Below are positions 46,049 to 55,168 of a DNA stretch of 61,314 nt, in pieces (within the stretch, counting starts at the first letter, position 1; every line of letters starts with the position of its first letter). The notes under the pieces are model-generated. The model made no database searches, was not told the origin of the DNA, and saw nothing but the letters and a program-made list of their open reading frames with translations. This stretch comes from Gemmatimonadaceae bacterium (GTDB lineage: Bacteria > Gemmatimonadota > Gemmatimonadetes > Gemmatimonadales > Gemmatimonadaceae): the NCBI GenBank assembly GCA_014377535.1, contig JACMPK010000067.1, positions 1 through 61,314 on the forward strand, written 5' to 3'. The position numbers and the translations under genes were made by a program.

Positions 46049-46776
46049 GTGCGGATGTGCCGACCACCGTCGACGATGATCACTTCACCGGTCACGTAGT
46101 CCGCCTCGCACAGGAACACGACGGCCTGTGCGACATCGTCGGCTGAACCAAGTCGTTGCAACGGTGTCGTGCCGGCGAGTCGATCGGCGGTGCCTGCATT
46201 CCACTCGTCCGGCAGCAGCACCGCGCCGGGTGCGACCGCATTCACGCGAATGGCGGGTGCCAGCGCGCGCGCCAGGCCGCGCGTCATCTGCACGACGCCC
46301 GCCTTCGTGATGCCGTGCGGCACATACGCAGGCCAGGTTTCGTAGGCTGCGAGGTCGGCGATGTTGACGATCACGCCGCCTGCGGCCCGCATCAGCGGTG
46401 CGGCCGCCTGCGCCACGAAGAACGGCGCACGCAGATTCAGCGCGAACATGCGATCCCACTCGTCGGGCATGACGTCGCCAAGCGGGGTGCGCAGCATCAT
46501 CGCCGCGGAATTGATCACGATGTCCAGTCGGCCAAGCAGCGCGTGTGCCTGCTGCGGCAGCGCTCGTGCGACCGCGACCTGCGCGAGATCTCCCTGCACC
46601 GTGGCGACACGCACACCGCGCGTCCGGAGCTCGGCGGCGGTCTGGTCTGCCTCGATCGCGCCACTGTTGTAGTGCACGACGATGTCCGCTCCGCGATCGG
46701 CGAGGGCGAGCGCGATGGCCTTGCCGACGCGTCGGGCGCCACCCGTGACCAGCGCGACCGTGCCGGCGAGTGGCAT
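46045..46776 (-). CDS. SDR-family oxidoreductase, pteridine-reductase (FolM/PTR1)-like, altered active site
   Basis: Short-chain dehydrogenase of 243 residues. GGAGGT lies 8 nt before the ATG at 46776. The cofactor motif TGGARRVGKAIALALA is of the NADPH-preferring, PTR1/FolM type. The active site reads D141 in place of Ser, as in pteridine reductases, and YVPHGITKAG places H154 where the catalytic Tyr is expected, with K158 intact. The substrate is therefore uncertain. It overlaps the next gene by 4 nt. Confidence 0.87.
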   Translation of the reverse strand: MPLAGTVALVTGGARRVGKAIALALADRGADIVVHYNSGAIEADQTAAELRTRGVRVATVQGDLAQVAVARALPQQAHALLGRLDIVINSAAMMLRTPLGDVMPDEWDRMFALNLRAPFFVAQAAAPLMRAAGGVIVNIADLAAYETWPAYVPHGITKAGVVQMTRGLARALAPAIRVNAVAPGAVLLPDEWNAGTADRLAGTTPLQRLGSADDVAQAVVFLCEADYVTGEVIIVDGGRHIRT

Positions 46777-46780
46777 CACG

Positions 46781-47653
46781 TCACACCTCCAACGTACCCA
46801 TGCTCCGGGCGCGCCACTGCAGCGCGCGTTCGACCTGTGCATCCATCCATGGCGCCGGCACGTGCATGCATCCCAGCGGCCGGAAGCCATCGAGCGCGCC
46901 ATGCCAGTCCGACCCGCCACTCTTCAGTAAGCCGAAGTGATCGCAGAGCGTGGCGAGGCGCGCAACATCCTCGCCGTTATGGCTCGGATGACGCACCTCC
47001 ACCCCGTCGAGTCCCGACTCGGCGAAGCGTCCGATGCGATCCCTGGTGCCTTCGGACTGCGGATGCGCCCACACGGCGACGCCGCCGGCCTCGTGGATCA
47101 ACGCGATGCCGTCGACCAGCTCGAGCCGGAGCTTGCCGACATTGGCCGGCTTGCCATCGCCGAGCCAGCGATCGAAGGCGTCGCGCAGGTCGCGCACCCA
47201 ACCGCCGGCGACGAGCGCGCGCGCCACGTGCGGACGACCGACCGCGCCGCCGGCGGCCTGCTCGTGCACCATCTCCATCGTGACCGGCATGCCGAGCCTG
47301 TTCAGCTGCGCGACCATTTCGACGGCACGATCGACGCGCGCGGATTGCACGGCGATGAGCCGTTCCGCGAGGACATCGGTCGACACGAGATGCAGTCCGA
47401 GCAGGTGGATCTCGCGGGTGCCGTCGATCGTGCTCAACTCGATGCCGCGCACGAGCTGGATGCCGGCCGCATCTGCCGCGGCCTGCGCGGCGGGCAAACC
47501 ATCGAGCGTGTCATGATCGGTGATCGCGACGGCCTGCAGATCCGCCGCCTTGGCCAGCGCGATCAATTCCGCGGGCGTGGCGCGGCCGTCGGAAGCCGTG
47601 GTATGCGCATGCAGGTCGACAAACGGCCCCTGCGGCGCCACTGGGGCACTCAC
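46781..47653 (-). CDS. PHP-domain metal-dependent phosphoesterase (YciV/RNase AM-like)
   Basis: A 290-residue PHP phosphoesterase. Metal ligands are visible in FVDLHAHTTASDG, AITDHDTLDG, GIELS and the C-terminal SGGSDWHG. The family includes the 3',5'-nucleoside bisphosphatase/RNase AM (YciV) and histidinol-phosphatase-like enzymes; similarity in length and motif order favours YciV. The GTG start overlaps the preceding stop by 4 nt (GTGA), and the SDR follows by 4 nt. Confidence 0.88.
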   Translation of the reverse strand: MSAPVAPQGPFVDLHAHTTASDGRATPAELIALAKAADLQAVAITDHDTLDGLPAAQAAADAAGIQLVRGIELSTIDGTREIHLLGLHLVSTDVLAERLIAVQSARVDRAVEMVAQLNRLGMPVTMEMVHEQAAGGAVGRPHVARALVAGGWVRDLRDAFDRWLGDGKPANVGKLRLELVDGIALIHEAGGVAVWAHPQSEGTRDRIGRFAESGLDGVEVRHPSHNGEDVARLATLCDHFGLLKSGGSDWHGALDGFRPLGCMHVPAPWMDAQVERALQWRARSMGTLEV

Positions 47654-47919
47654 TGGCGGTAGCCACCCTCGGGCGCTCGCGCGCTCGGCTGCGACGTCAG
47701 GAAGAGCCGCAGGAGCATCGCGTCACTGAGCGACTCGAACGACGCCTCGCGGGCACGCGTGCCAGAGGGCGAGTACCGAGAAAACCGGACTTCGCCACTC
47801 TCATCATCAAGGCGCGTGTACACGAGGCCGAACTCGTCGCCGACGGATTGCGTGACGAAACCCGAAGGCGTCACTGCCCAGCGGACCCCGTCATGGGAAA
47901 TCGTGCGTGTCGCGATCAT
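47650..47919 (-). CDS. Small protein of unknown function
   Basis: An 89-residue protein without recognised domains, beta-rich at first (DGVRWAVTPSGFVTQ, FGLVYTRLDDESGEVRFSRYSP), then a helix (SLSDAMLLRLFLTSQ). The start ATG overlaps the preceding gene's stop by 4 nt and its end overlaps the PHP gene by 4 nt, so real translation is very likely. Confidence 0.7.
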   Translation of the reverse strand: MIATRTISHDGVRWAVTPSGFVTQSVGDEFGLVYTRLDDESGEVRFSRYSPSGTRAREASFESLSDAMLLRLFLTSQPSARAPEGGYRQ

Positions 47920-48158
47920 GACAGCGAGATCTCCTGATAGATGCGGTTTGCGTCGAGGACCTGATCCGGCGCCGCCTGCAGGGCGGTCTGCAGGGTCACG
48001 CGGTCAGGCGCCTCGGTGAACTCGATAAACGCCCCGTTGAGCGCCGCTTCCTCGAACACCCAGAAGTGACAGCCGGCATTTGCATAATAGGCCTTTCGCT
48101 TCTGCAGCCGATCCATGTACCGCACCCGCTCAGGGAGCGGGACGATCGTCCGCTTCAT
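47916..48158 (-). CDS. Small protein of unknown function
   Basis: An 80-residue protein (GTG start at 48176 possible, 86 residues). It begins KRTIVPLPERVRYMDRLQKRKAYY and contains CHFWVFEEAALNGAFIEF; the basic start and aromatic middle give no recognised family. It sits immediately after the E2 gene and overlaps the next small gene by 4 nt. Confidence 0.7.
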   Translation of the reverse strand: MKRTIVPLPERVRYMDRLQKRKAYYANAGCHFWVFEEAALNGAFIEFTEAPDRVTLQTALQAAPDQVLDANRIYQEISLS

Positions 48159-48178
48159 GAAGAGCGCGCGTGCCACGA

Positions 48179-49546
48179 TCAGGCAGTCAGCGCAGGCAAC
48201 GTTTCCAACGACCGCTTCAGGTCGGCCATGAACCGGTCTGCATCGGCGCCATCGACGACCTTGTGATCAAAAGAGATCGAAAAGTACGCGCAGGTGCGGA
48301 TCGCGATCGTGTCCTCGCCATCGGGACCCGTGATGACCTTCGGTCGCTTTTCGATGGCGCCAAGTCCAAGGATGGCTGTGGTGCCCACGGGAATGATCGG
48401 CGTGCCCATCAGCGAGCCAAAGACACCGGGATTCGTGATCGTGAACGTGGCCTGCGTGACCTCGTCGGGCTTCAGACCCTTAGAGCGCGCACGCGATGCC
48501 AGATCGTTGATGGCCTTCGTCAGTCCGGCCAGCGAAAGATCGTCGGCATGCTTCACCACCGGCACGATAAGGCCCGTGGGATCGAGGGCCACGGCAATAC
48601 CGATGTTGTACTGCTTGCGATGAATGAGATCGGTGCCGTTGACGGCGGCGTTCATCATCGGGTGTCGCTTGAGCTGCGTGATCACCGCCTGCACGATGAA
48701 CGGCAGGAACGTGAGCTTCTGTCCGTTCTGCTGCTCGAACTCCTGGCGCATGCCGGCGCGGATACGCGCGACACGGGTGAGGTCGATCTCGAAGAAGCTG
48801 GTGACGTGGGCGGCGACGCGAATCGCCTGCGCCATGTGATCCGACGTGAGGCGACGGATCTTCGACATCGGCTGCACGACATCACCCGGCCAGACCTGCG
48901 CCGACTGCGCGTCGCCATGGCCTGGCGGCGCGACGACGACCGATGCAGGCAGCGATGCCGGCGGTGCCGCGACGACGCTGACCGGCGGCGGTGCAGTCGG
49001 CTGCTCGGCCGGTGCCGTTTCGATGTGCGCAAGAATGTCGCGCTTCGTGACGCGACCCGCGATGCCGGAACCGTTGATTCCGGCAATTTCGACGCCATGC
49101 TCAGCGGCAATCTTTCGCACCAGTGGCGACGACTTCGTGCGGAGCCGCTCCTCGTAACTGTCGGCCGCGGCAGCAAGAACGGCCGGTGTTGACGCCGGGA
49201 CTGGCATCGGCGCAGCCACTGGCGGGTTCGCTGGCTCGGGTGCCTGCGCGGCAGCGGGTTTTTCGACCGGGGCGGGCGCATCGGTCACCACGACCGCCGC
49301 ACCGGCCTCGGTCTCGAGGCGAGCGACGATCGCCTGCACCGGCACCGTCTGGCCTTCCGAGACGATAATCTCGATCAGGATGCCAGCGGCTGGCGAGGGG
49401 ATCTCGGCATCGACCTTGTCAGTCGAGATCTCGAAGAGGGCTTCGTCGCGTTTCACCGCGTCGCCCGGCTTCTTCAGCCAGCGCGACAGGGTGCCTTCGG
49501 CGATGGATTCGCCCATCTGCGGCATTACGATATCAATACGAGCCAC
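48179..49546 (-). CDS. Dihydrolipoamide acyltransferase (E2) of a 2-oxoacid dehydrogenase complex
   Basis: Core E2 subunit carrying the acyl group between E1 and E3. The GTG at 49546 (GAGG 8 nt upstream) gives 455 residues. Domains: lipoyl domain at about 3-78 with the lipoylated Lys in EISTDKVDAEIPSP, an Ala/Pro-rich linker, the peripheral E1/E3-binding domain at about 130-165 (SSPLVRKIAAEHGVEIAGIN), and the catalytic domain from about 215 with YFSISFDHKVVDGADADRF (active His). Whether it belongs to a pyruvate, oxoglutarate or branched-chain complex is unclear. Confidence 0.93.
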   Translation of the reverse strand: MARIDIVMPQMGESIAEGTLSRWLKKPGDAVKRDEALFEISTDKVDAEIPSPAAGILIEIIVSEGQTVPVQAIVARLETEAGAAVVVTDAPAPVEKPAAAQAPEPANPPVAAPMPVPASTPAVLAAAADSYEERLRTKSSPLVRKIAAEHGVEIAGINGSGIAGRVTKRDILAHIETAPAEQPTAPPPVSVVAAPPASLPASVVVAPPGHGDAQSAQVWPGDVVQPMSKIRRLTSDHMAQAIRVAAHVTSFFEIDLTRVARIRAGMRQEFEQQNGQKLTFLPFIVQAVITQLKRHPMMNAAVNGTDLIHRKQYNIGIAVALDPTGLIVPVVKHADDLSLAGLTKAINDLASRARSKGLKPDEVTQATFTITNPGVFGSLMGTPIIPVGTTAILGLGAIEKRPKVITGPDGEDTIAIRTCAYFSISFDHKVVDGADADRFMADLKRSLETLPALTA

Positions 49547-49560
49547 CGGCTCACCCTCGA

Positions 49561-49884
49561 TCAGACAGAACGGGAACGATCCTGAACCGCGTCGCCACGC
49601 CTGAGGCGCCACACGGAGATCGTCGGAAGGATAATCATGCCCACCACGCCACCGCGCGCAGCCCAGGTGAGCCAATTACAGGTCGGGAGTCCTTCGCACT
49701 GCGGCTCGTTGAGCGCCTGCGAGACGATCTTGGCAAGGAGCACCGCGATCATGCCACCGCCGAAGAGGCCGATGAAGGTCGTGAAACAGCCAACACCGAC
49801 GTTGCGATAGCGACGGCCTGACTTGTCGTCGTCGGACAGGGGCGGCATGCCCGGCGTGGACAGTGCGGAATTCGGTTCGGTCAC
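49561..49884 (-). CDS. Small two-helix membrane protein between E1 beta and E2
   Basis: A 107-residue protein with a polar N-terminus, two membrane helices (about 32-58 and 72-95) and a short loop EPQCEGLPTCNW holding two cysteines seven residues apart, which could form a disulfide outside the membrane. The GTG start lies 2 nt after the E1 beta stop and its end is 14 nt before E2. Function unknown. Confidence 0.75.
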   Translation of the reverse strand: MTEPNSALSTPGMPPLSDDDKSGRRYRNVGVGCFTTFIGLFGGGMIAVLLAKIVSQALNEPQCEGLPTCNWLTWAARGGVVGMIILPTISVWRLRRGDAVQDRSRSV

Positions 49885-49886
49885 GT

Positions 49887-50864
49887 TCAGTACCGGGCGA
49901 GATGGCGCGCGACGGTCACGATGTCGCTCACCTGCGGCAGCACGAAATCTTCGAGCGGCGGCGAATAGGGCAACGGCACGTCATGCGCCGTGACGCGAAG
50001 CACCGGCGCATCGAGCCATTCGAAGCAGGTCTCGTTGATGCGCGCCGTGATCTCGCCGGCGATGCCACCGGTGCGGGTATCCTCGTGCACGACGAGCACA
50101 CGATTGGTCTTCTTCACGGTCGCGACGATGGCCTCGTCGTCCATCGGCAGCAGCGTTCGCAGGTCGATCACCTCGACCGAAATGCCATCCTCGCGCTGCA
50201 GCTGCTCCGCTGCCTCGAGCGCCTTCCAGACCGTTGCAGCGTACGTGATGATCGACACATCCGTCCCCTCGCGTGCGGTGCGCGCCTTGCCGATCGGGAC
50301 GACATGATCGCCCTCGGGCATGACCTCCTTCACGCGACGGTACAGATACTTGTGCTCGAAGAACAGCACGCAGTCGTCATCACGAATCGCGGCCTTCATC
50401 AGCCCCTTCGCATCCGACGCCGTGGCCGGATACACGATCTTCAAGCCCGGCGTGTGCAGGAACGCCGCTTCTGGATTCTGCGAATGGAACGGACCGCCGC
50501 GCACGTAGCCACCACTGGGGCCGCGCACCACCATCGGGCACGGCAAGAAGGCACGGTAACGCGCCGTGGCGACGTAGTTCGTGAGCATGTCGTAGCCGCA
50601 CGAGATGAAGTCGATGAACTGCAGCTCTGCGATAGGCCGCAGACCCATGTGCGACGCACCCGCCGCCGCACCGATGATCGCGGTTTCGGAGATCGGCGTG
50701 TCGATCACGCGATGCTCGCCAAACCTCGCCATCAACCCGTCGGTGACCTTGAACGCACCGCCGAATGCACCGATGTCCTGGCCGAGGCAGAAGACATTCG
50801 CATCGCGTTCCATCTCCTCGGTGATCGCTTCGCGGATCGCTTCGAGATATGTGATCTCAGCCAT
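49887..50864 (-). CDS. 2-oxoacid dehydrogenase E1 component, beta subunit
   Basis: Transketolase-like beta subunit forming the ThDP active site with E1 alpha. I use the ATG at 50864 (325 residues, starting AEITYLEAIREAITEEM); an ATG at 50894 also exists. Motifs: VFCLGQDIGAFGGAFKVT, DTPISETAIIGAAAGASHMG, and EDTRTGGIAGEI near the end. It overlaps E1 alpha by 8 nt. Similarity to branched-chain and pyruvate E1 beta is comparable by eye. Confidence 0.93.
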   Translation of the reverse strand: MAEITYLEAIREAITEEMERDANVFCLGQDIGAFGGAFKVTDGLMARFGEHRVIDTPISETAIIGAAAGASHMGLRPIAELQFIDFISCGYDMLTNYVATARYRAFLPCPMVVRGPSGGYVRGGPFHSQNPEAAFLHTPGLKIVYPATASDAKGLMKAAIRDDDCVLFFEHKYLYRRVKEVMPEGDHVVPIGKARTAREGTDVSIITYAATVWKALEAAEQLQREDGISVEVIDLRTLLPMDDEAIVATVKKTNRVLVVHEDTRTGGIAGEITARINETCFEWLDAPVLRVTAHDVPLPYSPPLEDFVLPQVSDIVTVARHLARY

Positions 50865-52011
50865 CGTGCGTGCCCCAGCTTGCAGGACGTTCATTCGTCT
50901 CGACGGCCGCCTTTACCCCTTCACGGTACCAGTGCGGCGCGAGCGTGGGCGGGTCGTCGTAGATACCGATCAGTGCATCGTGCGGCTCGGGCATCGGGCT
51001 CCGCTCGGCCTCGTCGGTTGCTGCATCGATCTCCGCAGCCACCGACGCATCGATCGAGGCGAGTTCCTCGGCGCTCACGCCGTCATTCGCGGCCAGCCAT
51101 GCGGTGAAGCGATCGATGGGGTCGTTGTTGGCTGCCCACCACTCCATCTCACCATCCGGCACATACGACTGGTTGTCATGCTCCGCATGTCCCTTTCGTC
51201 GATATGTGATCAACTCGACGAGCGTCGGCCCGCCGCCGGCCCGTGCGCGATCGACCGCAGCCTTGGTCACGTCGTAGACCGCAAGCACGTCGTTGCCATC
51301 GGCCTGCACACCGGCAATGCCATAGCCCACCGCCTTGTCCATGAACGAACTCGCTGCGGTCTGCTTGCCCGTGGGTGTGGAGTACGCATAGCCGTTGTTC
51401 TCGACCACGATAACCAGCGGCACCTTCTGCACGGCGGCAAAGTTCACGCCCTCGTGGAACGCGCCCGTGGAGGTCGCCCCGTCGCCGATGTACACCAGCA
51501 CCACGCGATTCTCACCGCGCATCTTGAACGACAGCGCGATGCCGGCCATCACCGGAACCATGTCGCCGAGGTGCGAGATCTGCCCGACGAATCCACGGTG
51601 CAGGTCACCGAAGTGAATGTTCAGCTCACGACCGCGCGTCGGCGAGTCACCCTTGGCCATGTACTGGCGCAGGATCTCCAGCGGCGTCGCGCCCTTGACG
51701 AGCATGGACCCCATGTTGCGGATCAGCGGCGACATGATGTCGCGCCGCTCGAGCGCGAACGCGCTGCCGACGGCATCGGCTTCCTGTCCCAGTGAGCGAA
51801 ACAGCCCTCCGACGACCTTCGTCTGACGATAGAGGGCAACCAGCCGCTCTTCGAGAGTACGCGTCATCCGCATATGGCGATACAGTGCCAGGCGCTGCGC
51901 GCCGCTCAGCGAATCCGCATGCTCGCGATACGCACGCGGCAAGGCGTTGGGGAAGCCAGGCGTCTGTGTCAGCATCGCGTCGAGGTCCAGCGGGCGCGGC
52001 GGAAACTCCAC
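50857..52011 (-). CDS. 2-oxoacid dehydrogenase E1 component, alpha subunit
   Basis: ThDP-dependent decarboxylase subunit, 384 residues from a GTG at 52011 with CAGGG upstream. The ThDP-binding motif is YIGDGATSTGAFHEGVNFAA followed by VVENNGYAYSTPTG; the phosphorylation-loop-like region YRRKGHAEHDNQSYVP is present. It shows the long alpha form that partners the separate beta gene next to it. With E1 beta and E2 it makes a complex lacking only E3, which is not in the window. Confidence 0.94.
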   Translation of the reverse strand: MEFPPRPLDLDAMLTQTPGFPNALPRAYREHADSLSGAQRLALYRHMRMTRTLEERLVALYRQTKVVGGLFRSLGQEADAVGSAFALERRDIMSPLIRNMGSMLVKGATPLEILRQYMAKGDSPTRGRELNIHFGDLHRGFVGQISHLGDMVPVMAGIALSFKMRGENRVVLVYIGDGATSTGAFHEGVNFAAVQKVPLVIVVENNGYAYSTPTGKQTAASSFMDKAVGYGIAGVQADGNDVLAVYDVTKAAVDRARAGGGPTLVELITYRRKGHAEHDNQSYVPDGEMEWWAANNDPIDRFTAWLAANDGVSAEELASIDASVAAEIDAATDEAERSPMPEPHDALIGIYDDPPTLAPHWYREGVKAAVETNERPASWGTHDG

Positions 52012-52012
52012 G

Positions 52013-52306
52013 TCAATACCCTGCCGTCGGCGCGTGATGCGGGTCGGCGGCGCGATGGACGCGATTGAAGAACTTCTTCACGTTCTTGTCAAGCCGACTT
52101 TCGCCGATCTGGTCGGTGAAGGCCTCGACGAGCGTGTAGTGACCACCATCGCTCCGCACCTTGAGCTGCAGTGTACCAAGGTCGCCCACGAAAGTGCGCG
52201 AGCGCATGGTGTCTGACGTGCCGCGCAGGCCGAGCGATTTGAAGTGCTCGTCGGCCAGTGCGATCACGTCGGCGGGACGGATGGACGTACGATGGAAGAG
52301 TCGCAT
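52013..52306 (-). CDS. Small protein of unknown function before E1 alpha
   Basis: A 97-residue protein starting MRLFHRTSIRPADVIALADEH, with a mixed pattern (SRTFVGDLGTLQLKVRSDGG, YTLVEAFTDQIGESRLDK) and no signal or membrane segment. One nt separates it from E1 alpha and 4 nt from the lipoprotein upstream. No family recognised. Confidence 0.65.
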   Translation of the reverse strand: MRLFHRTSIRPADVIALADEHFKSLGLRGTSDTMRSRTFVGDLGTLQLKVRSDGGHYTLVEAFTDQIGESRLDKNVKKFFNRVHRAADPHHAPTAGY

Positions 52307-52310
52307 GTGG

Positions 52311-52813
52311 TCAGCGTGCGTTGCGGATGGTCTGCAACCAGTCCATGGTCTCCAGCTTCTGTGTCGAGTCGCGGCGGAACTGCAGGCCGATGGCCCACTC
52401 GCCTGCGGTGAGAAAGTTCAGCTTCGCGTAGTACGTTCCCGGCTCGGGGCCACGCTCGAGGCCATCGTAGATCTTCACGCTGTCCTTGCTCATGGCGTAG
52501 ATACGCCCCTCGCCCCGCTCGACGGGCGCGCCGGACGCCTTGTCAGAGACGACAACGCGCACGATCACGTCCTCGCGCGCGAACGGCGGCCGCGGCGTGA
52601 GCCGGATGCGCAACGCCAGATCATCCGTCCACATGCGCGTGTCGATCGCAGCCTGCGGATCACGGCTGTTGCAGCCCGTGATGATCGCGAAGGCGACCAT
52701 CACGGGAAGCACACAGCGCGCATGACGCGCGATGCGGCCGAGCAGGCGAACAGGCACGCAGGCGCCCGGCCAACGGCGCGCGACGTGGTCGAGTGTCGCG
52801 ACGCCACCAGTCA

Positions 52814-52814
<1 letters not shown>
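52311..52814 (-). CDS. YtkA-like putative lipoprotein
   Basis: A 167-residue exported protein. A basic leader is followed by a hydrophobic segment ending in a lipobox (VAFAIITGC), so it is probably lipid-anchored. The mature part (LALRIRLTPRPPFAREDVIVRVVVSD, GRIYAMSKDS, GTYYAKLNFLTAGEWAIGLQFRR) resembles YtkA-like domains of secreted proteins. The ATG shares one base with the inositol-phosphate synthase stop; a later start near the lipobox is possible because the leader is long. Confidence 0.68.
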
Positions 52815-54142
<1,328 letters not shown>

Positions 54143-54175
54143 GTGATGAAATCTCCAGTGGAAAAAGCGACGCCG

Positions 54176-54904
54176 TCAGGGCGCGAAGGGGGCCGGGACA
54201 TCATCGGACATCGACGGCGACGACGATGCCGGCTGTGCACCGGGGTGGCGCGGCGCAGGCGTGAGCTCACCACTGGCTTCAGCTGCGCGCGAGACAGTGT
54301 ATACGAACAGCATGCGCTGCACCGCCGTGATCCATGCCGTGACGGTCAGCAAGGTGACGATCCCGGCGAGCACCCACCCGTCCAGCGCGAGGCCGAAAAA
54401 CGCCTGCGGCGCCGACAGCAGTACCACACGTTCCGGACGCTGCACGATGCCCACTTTGGCATCGAGGCCGAGCGACTCGGCCCGGGCGCGCGTGTATGAC
54501 GTCAGGAATGTACCAATGAGGCCTGCGATCGTGATGCTCAGCATCACAGGACTGCGATGCGCCTCGTTGACGCCATAAAACACAGCGAGGCCCCCAAGCA
54601 CGAATCCGTCCGCAACGCGGTCCAGCGTCGAGTCGTAGAACGCGCCGAACACGGTGCTCCGGCCGGTGCGCCTGGCCACCGTGCCATCGAGCACGTCAAA
54701 CAATGCGGTCAACCCCATGAACCAGCCGGCAGTCCGGATGTGTCCACTGGCGAAAATCACTCCCGCACCCATCGTGCACAGTGTCCCGACCGTCGTGATC
54801 AGGTTTGGGCTCACACGATGACGGACCAGGAGGTCTGCGACTGGCGCGATGACCCGCAGGTAACCCGCCTTGAACGCGTCCCAGACAGCAACCAGCATGG
54901 CCAT
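54176..54904 (-). CDS. CDP-alcohol phosphatidyltransferase (possible phosphatidylinositol-phosphate synthase)
   Basis: Inner-membrane enzyme that joins CDP-diacylglycerol to an alcohol. The 242-residue product has about six membrane segments and the family motif D(x)2DG(x)2AR(x)8G(x)3D(x)3D, seen as FDVLDGTVARR ... GAFYDSTLDRVAD. Pairing with inositol-3-phosphate synthase suggests inositol phosphate as acceptor (PgsA/PIP-synthase type), but the alcohol is not determined by sequence here. It heads the 13-gene run. The 54905-55168 gap to the divergent gene shows no firm promoter. Confidence 0.87.
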   Translation of the reverse strand: MAMLVAVWDAFKAGYLRVIAPVADLLVRHRVSPNLITTVGTLCTMGAGVIFASGHIRTAGWFMGLTALFDVLDGTVARRTGRSTVFGAFYDSTLDRVADGFVLGGLAVFYGVNEAHRSPVMLSITIAGLIGTFLTSYTRARAESLGLDAKVGIVQRPERVVLLSAPQAFFGLALDGWVLAGIVTLLTVTAWITAVQRMLFVYTVSRAAEASGELTPAPRHPGAQPASSSPSMSDDVPAPFAP

Positions 54905-55168
54905 GTGTGACGGAAAACGGGAGAAAGAGCGAGCAGCAATACGCCGCAAACACCCTGCGCGTCGTCGGCAAGGTGCGTCCGGCGCAGCACGCGCGCACGC
55001 TGCAAAAAAAGAAGCTTAGGTAGCGCGCCCGAATGCAGCAACGGCGGGGCCTGCTAGCACCCGTCTCCGACAGTGCCCGCATCCAGACCCAAAGTTCCGC
55101 TAGGCTTGTGCCACACGCAGCAATAAGCCCAGCAGGTCCGGGGCGCGTCCTACAGTGCTCAAGGTCTC

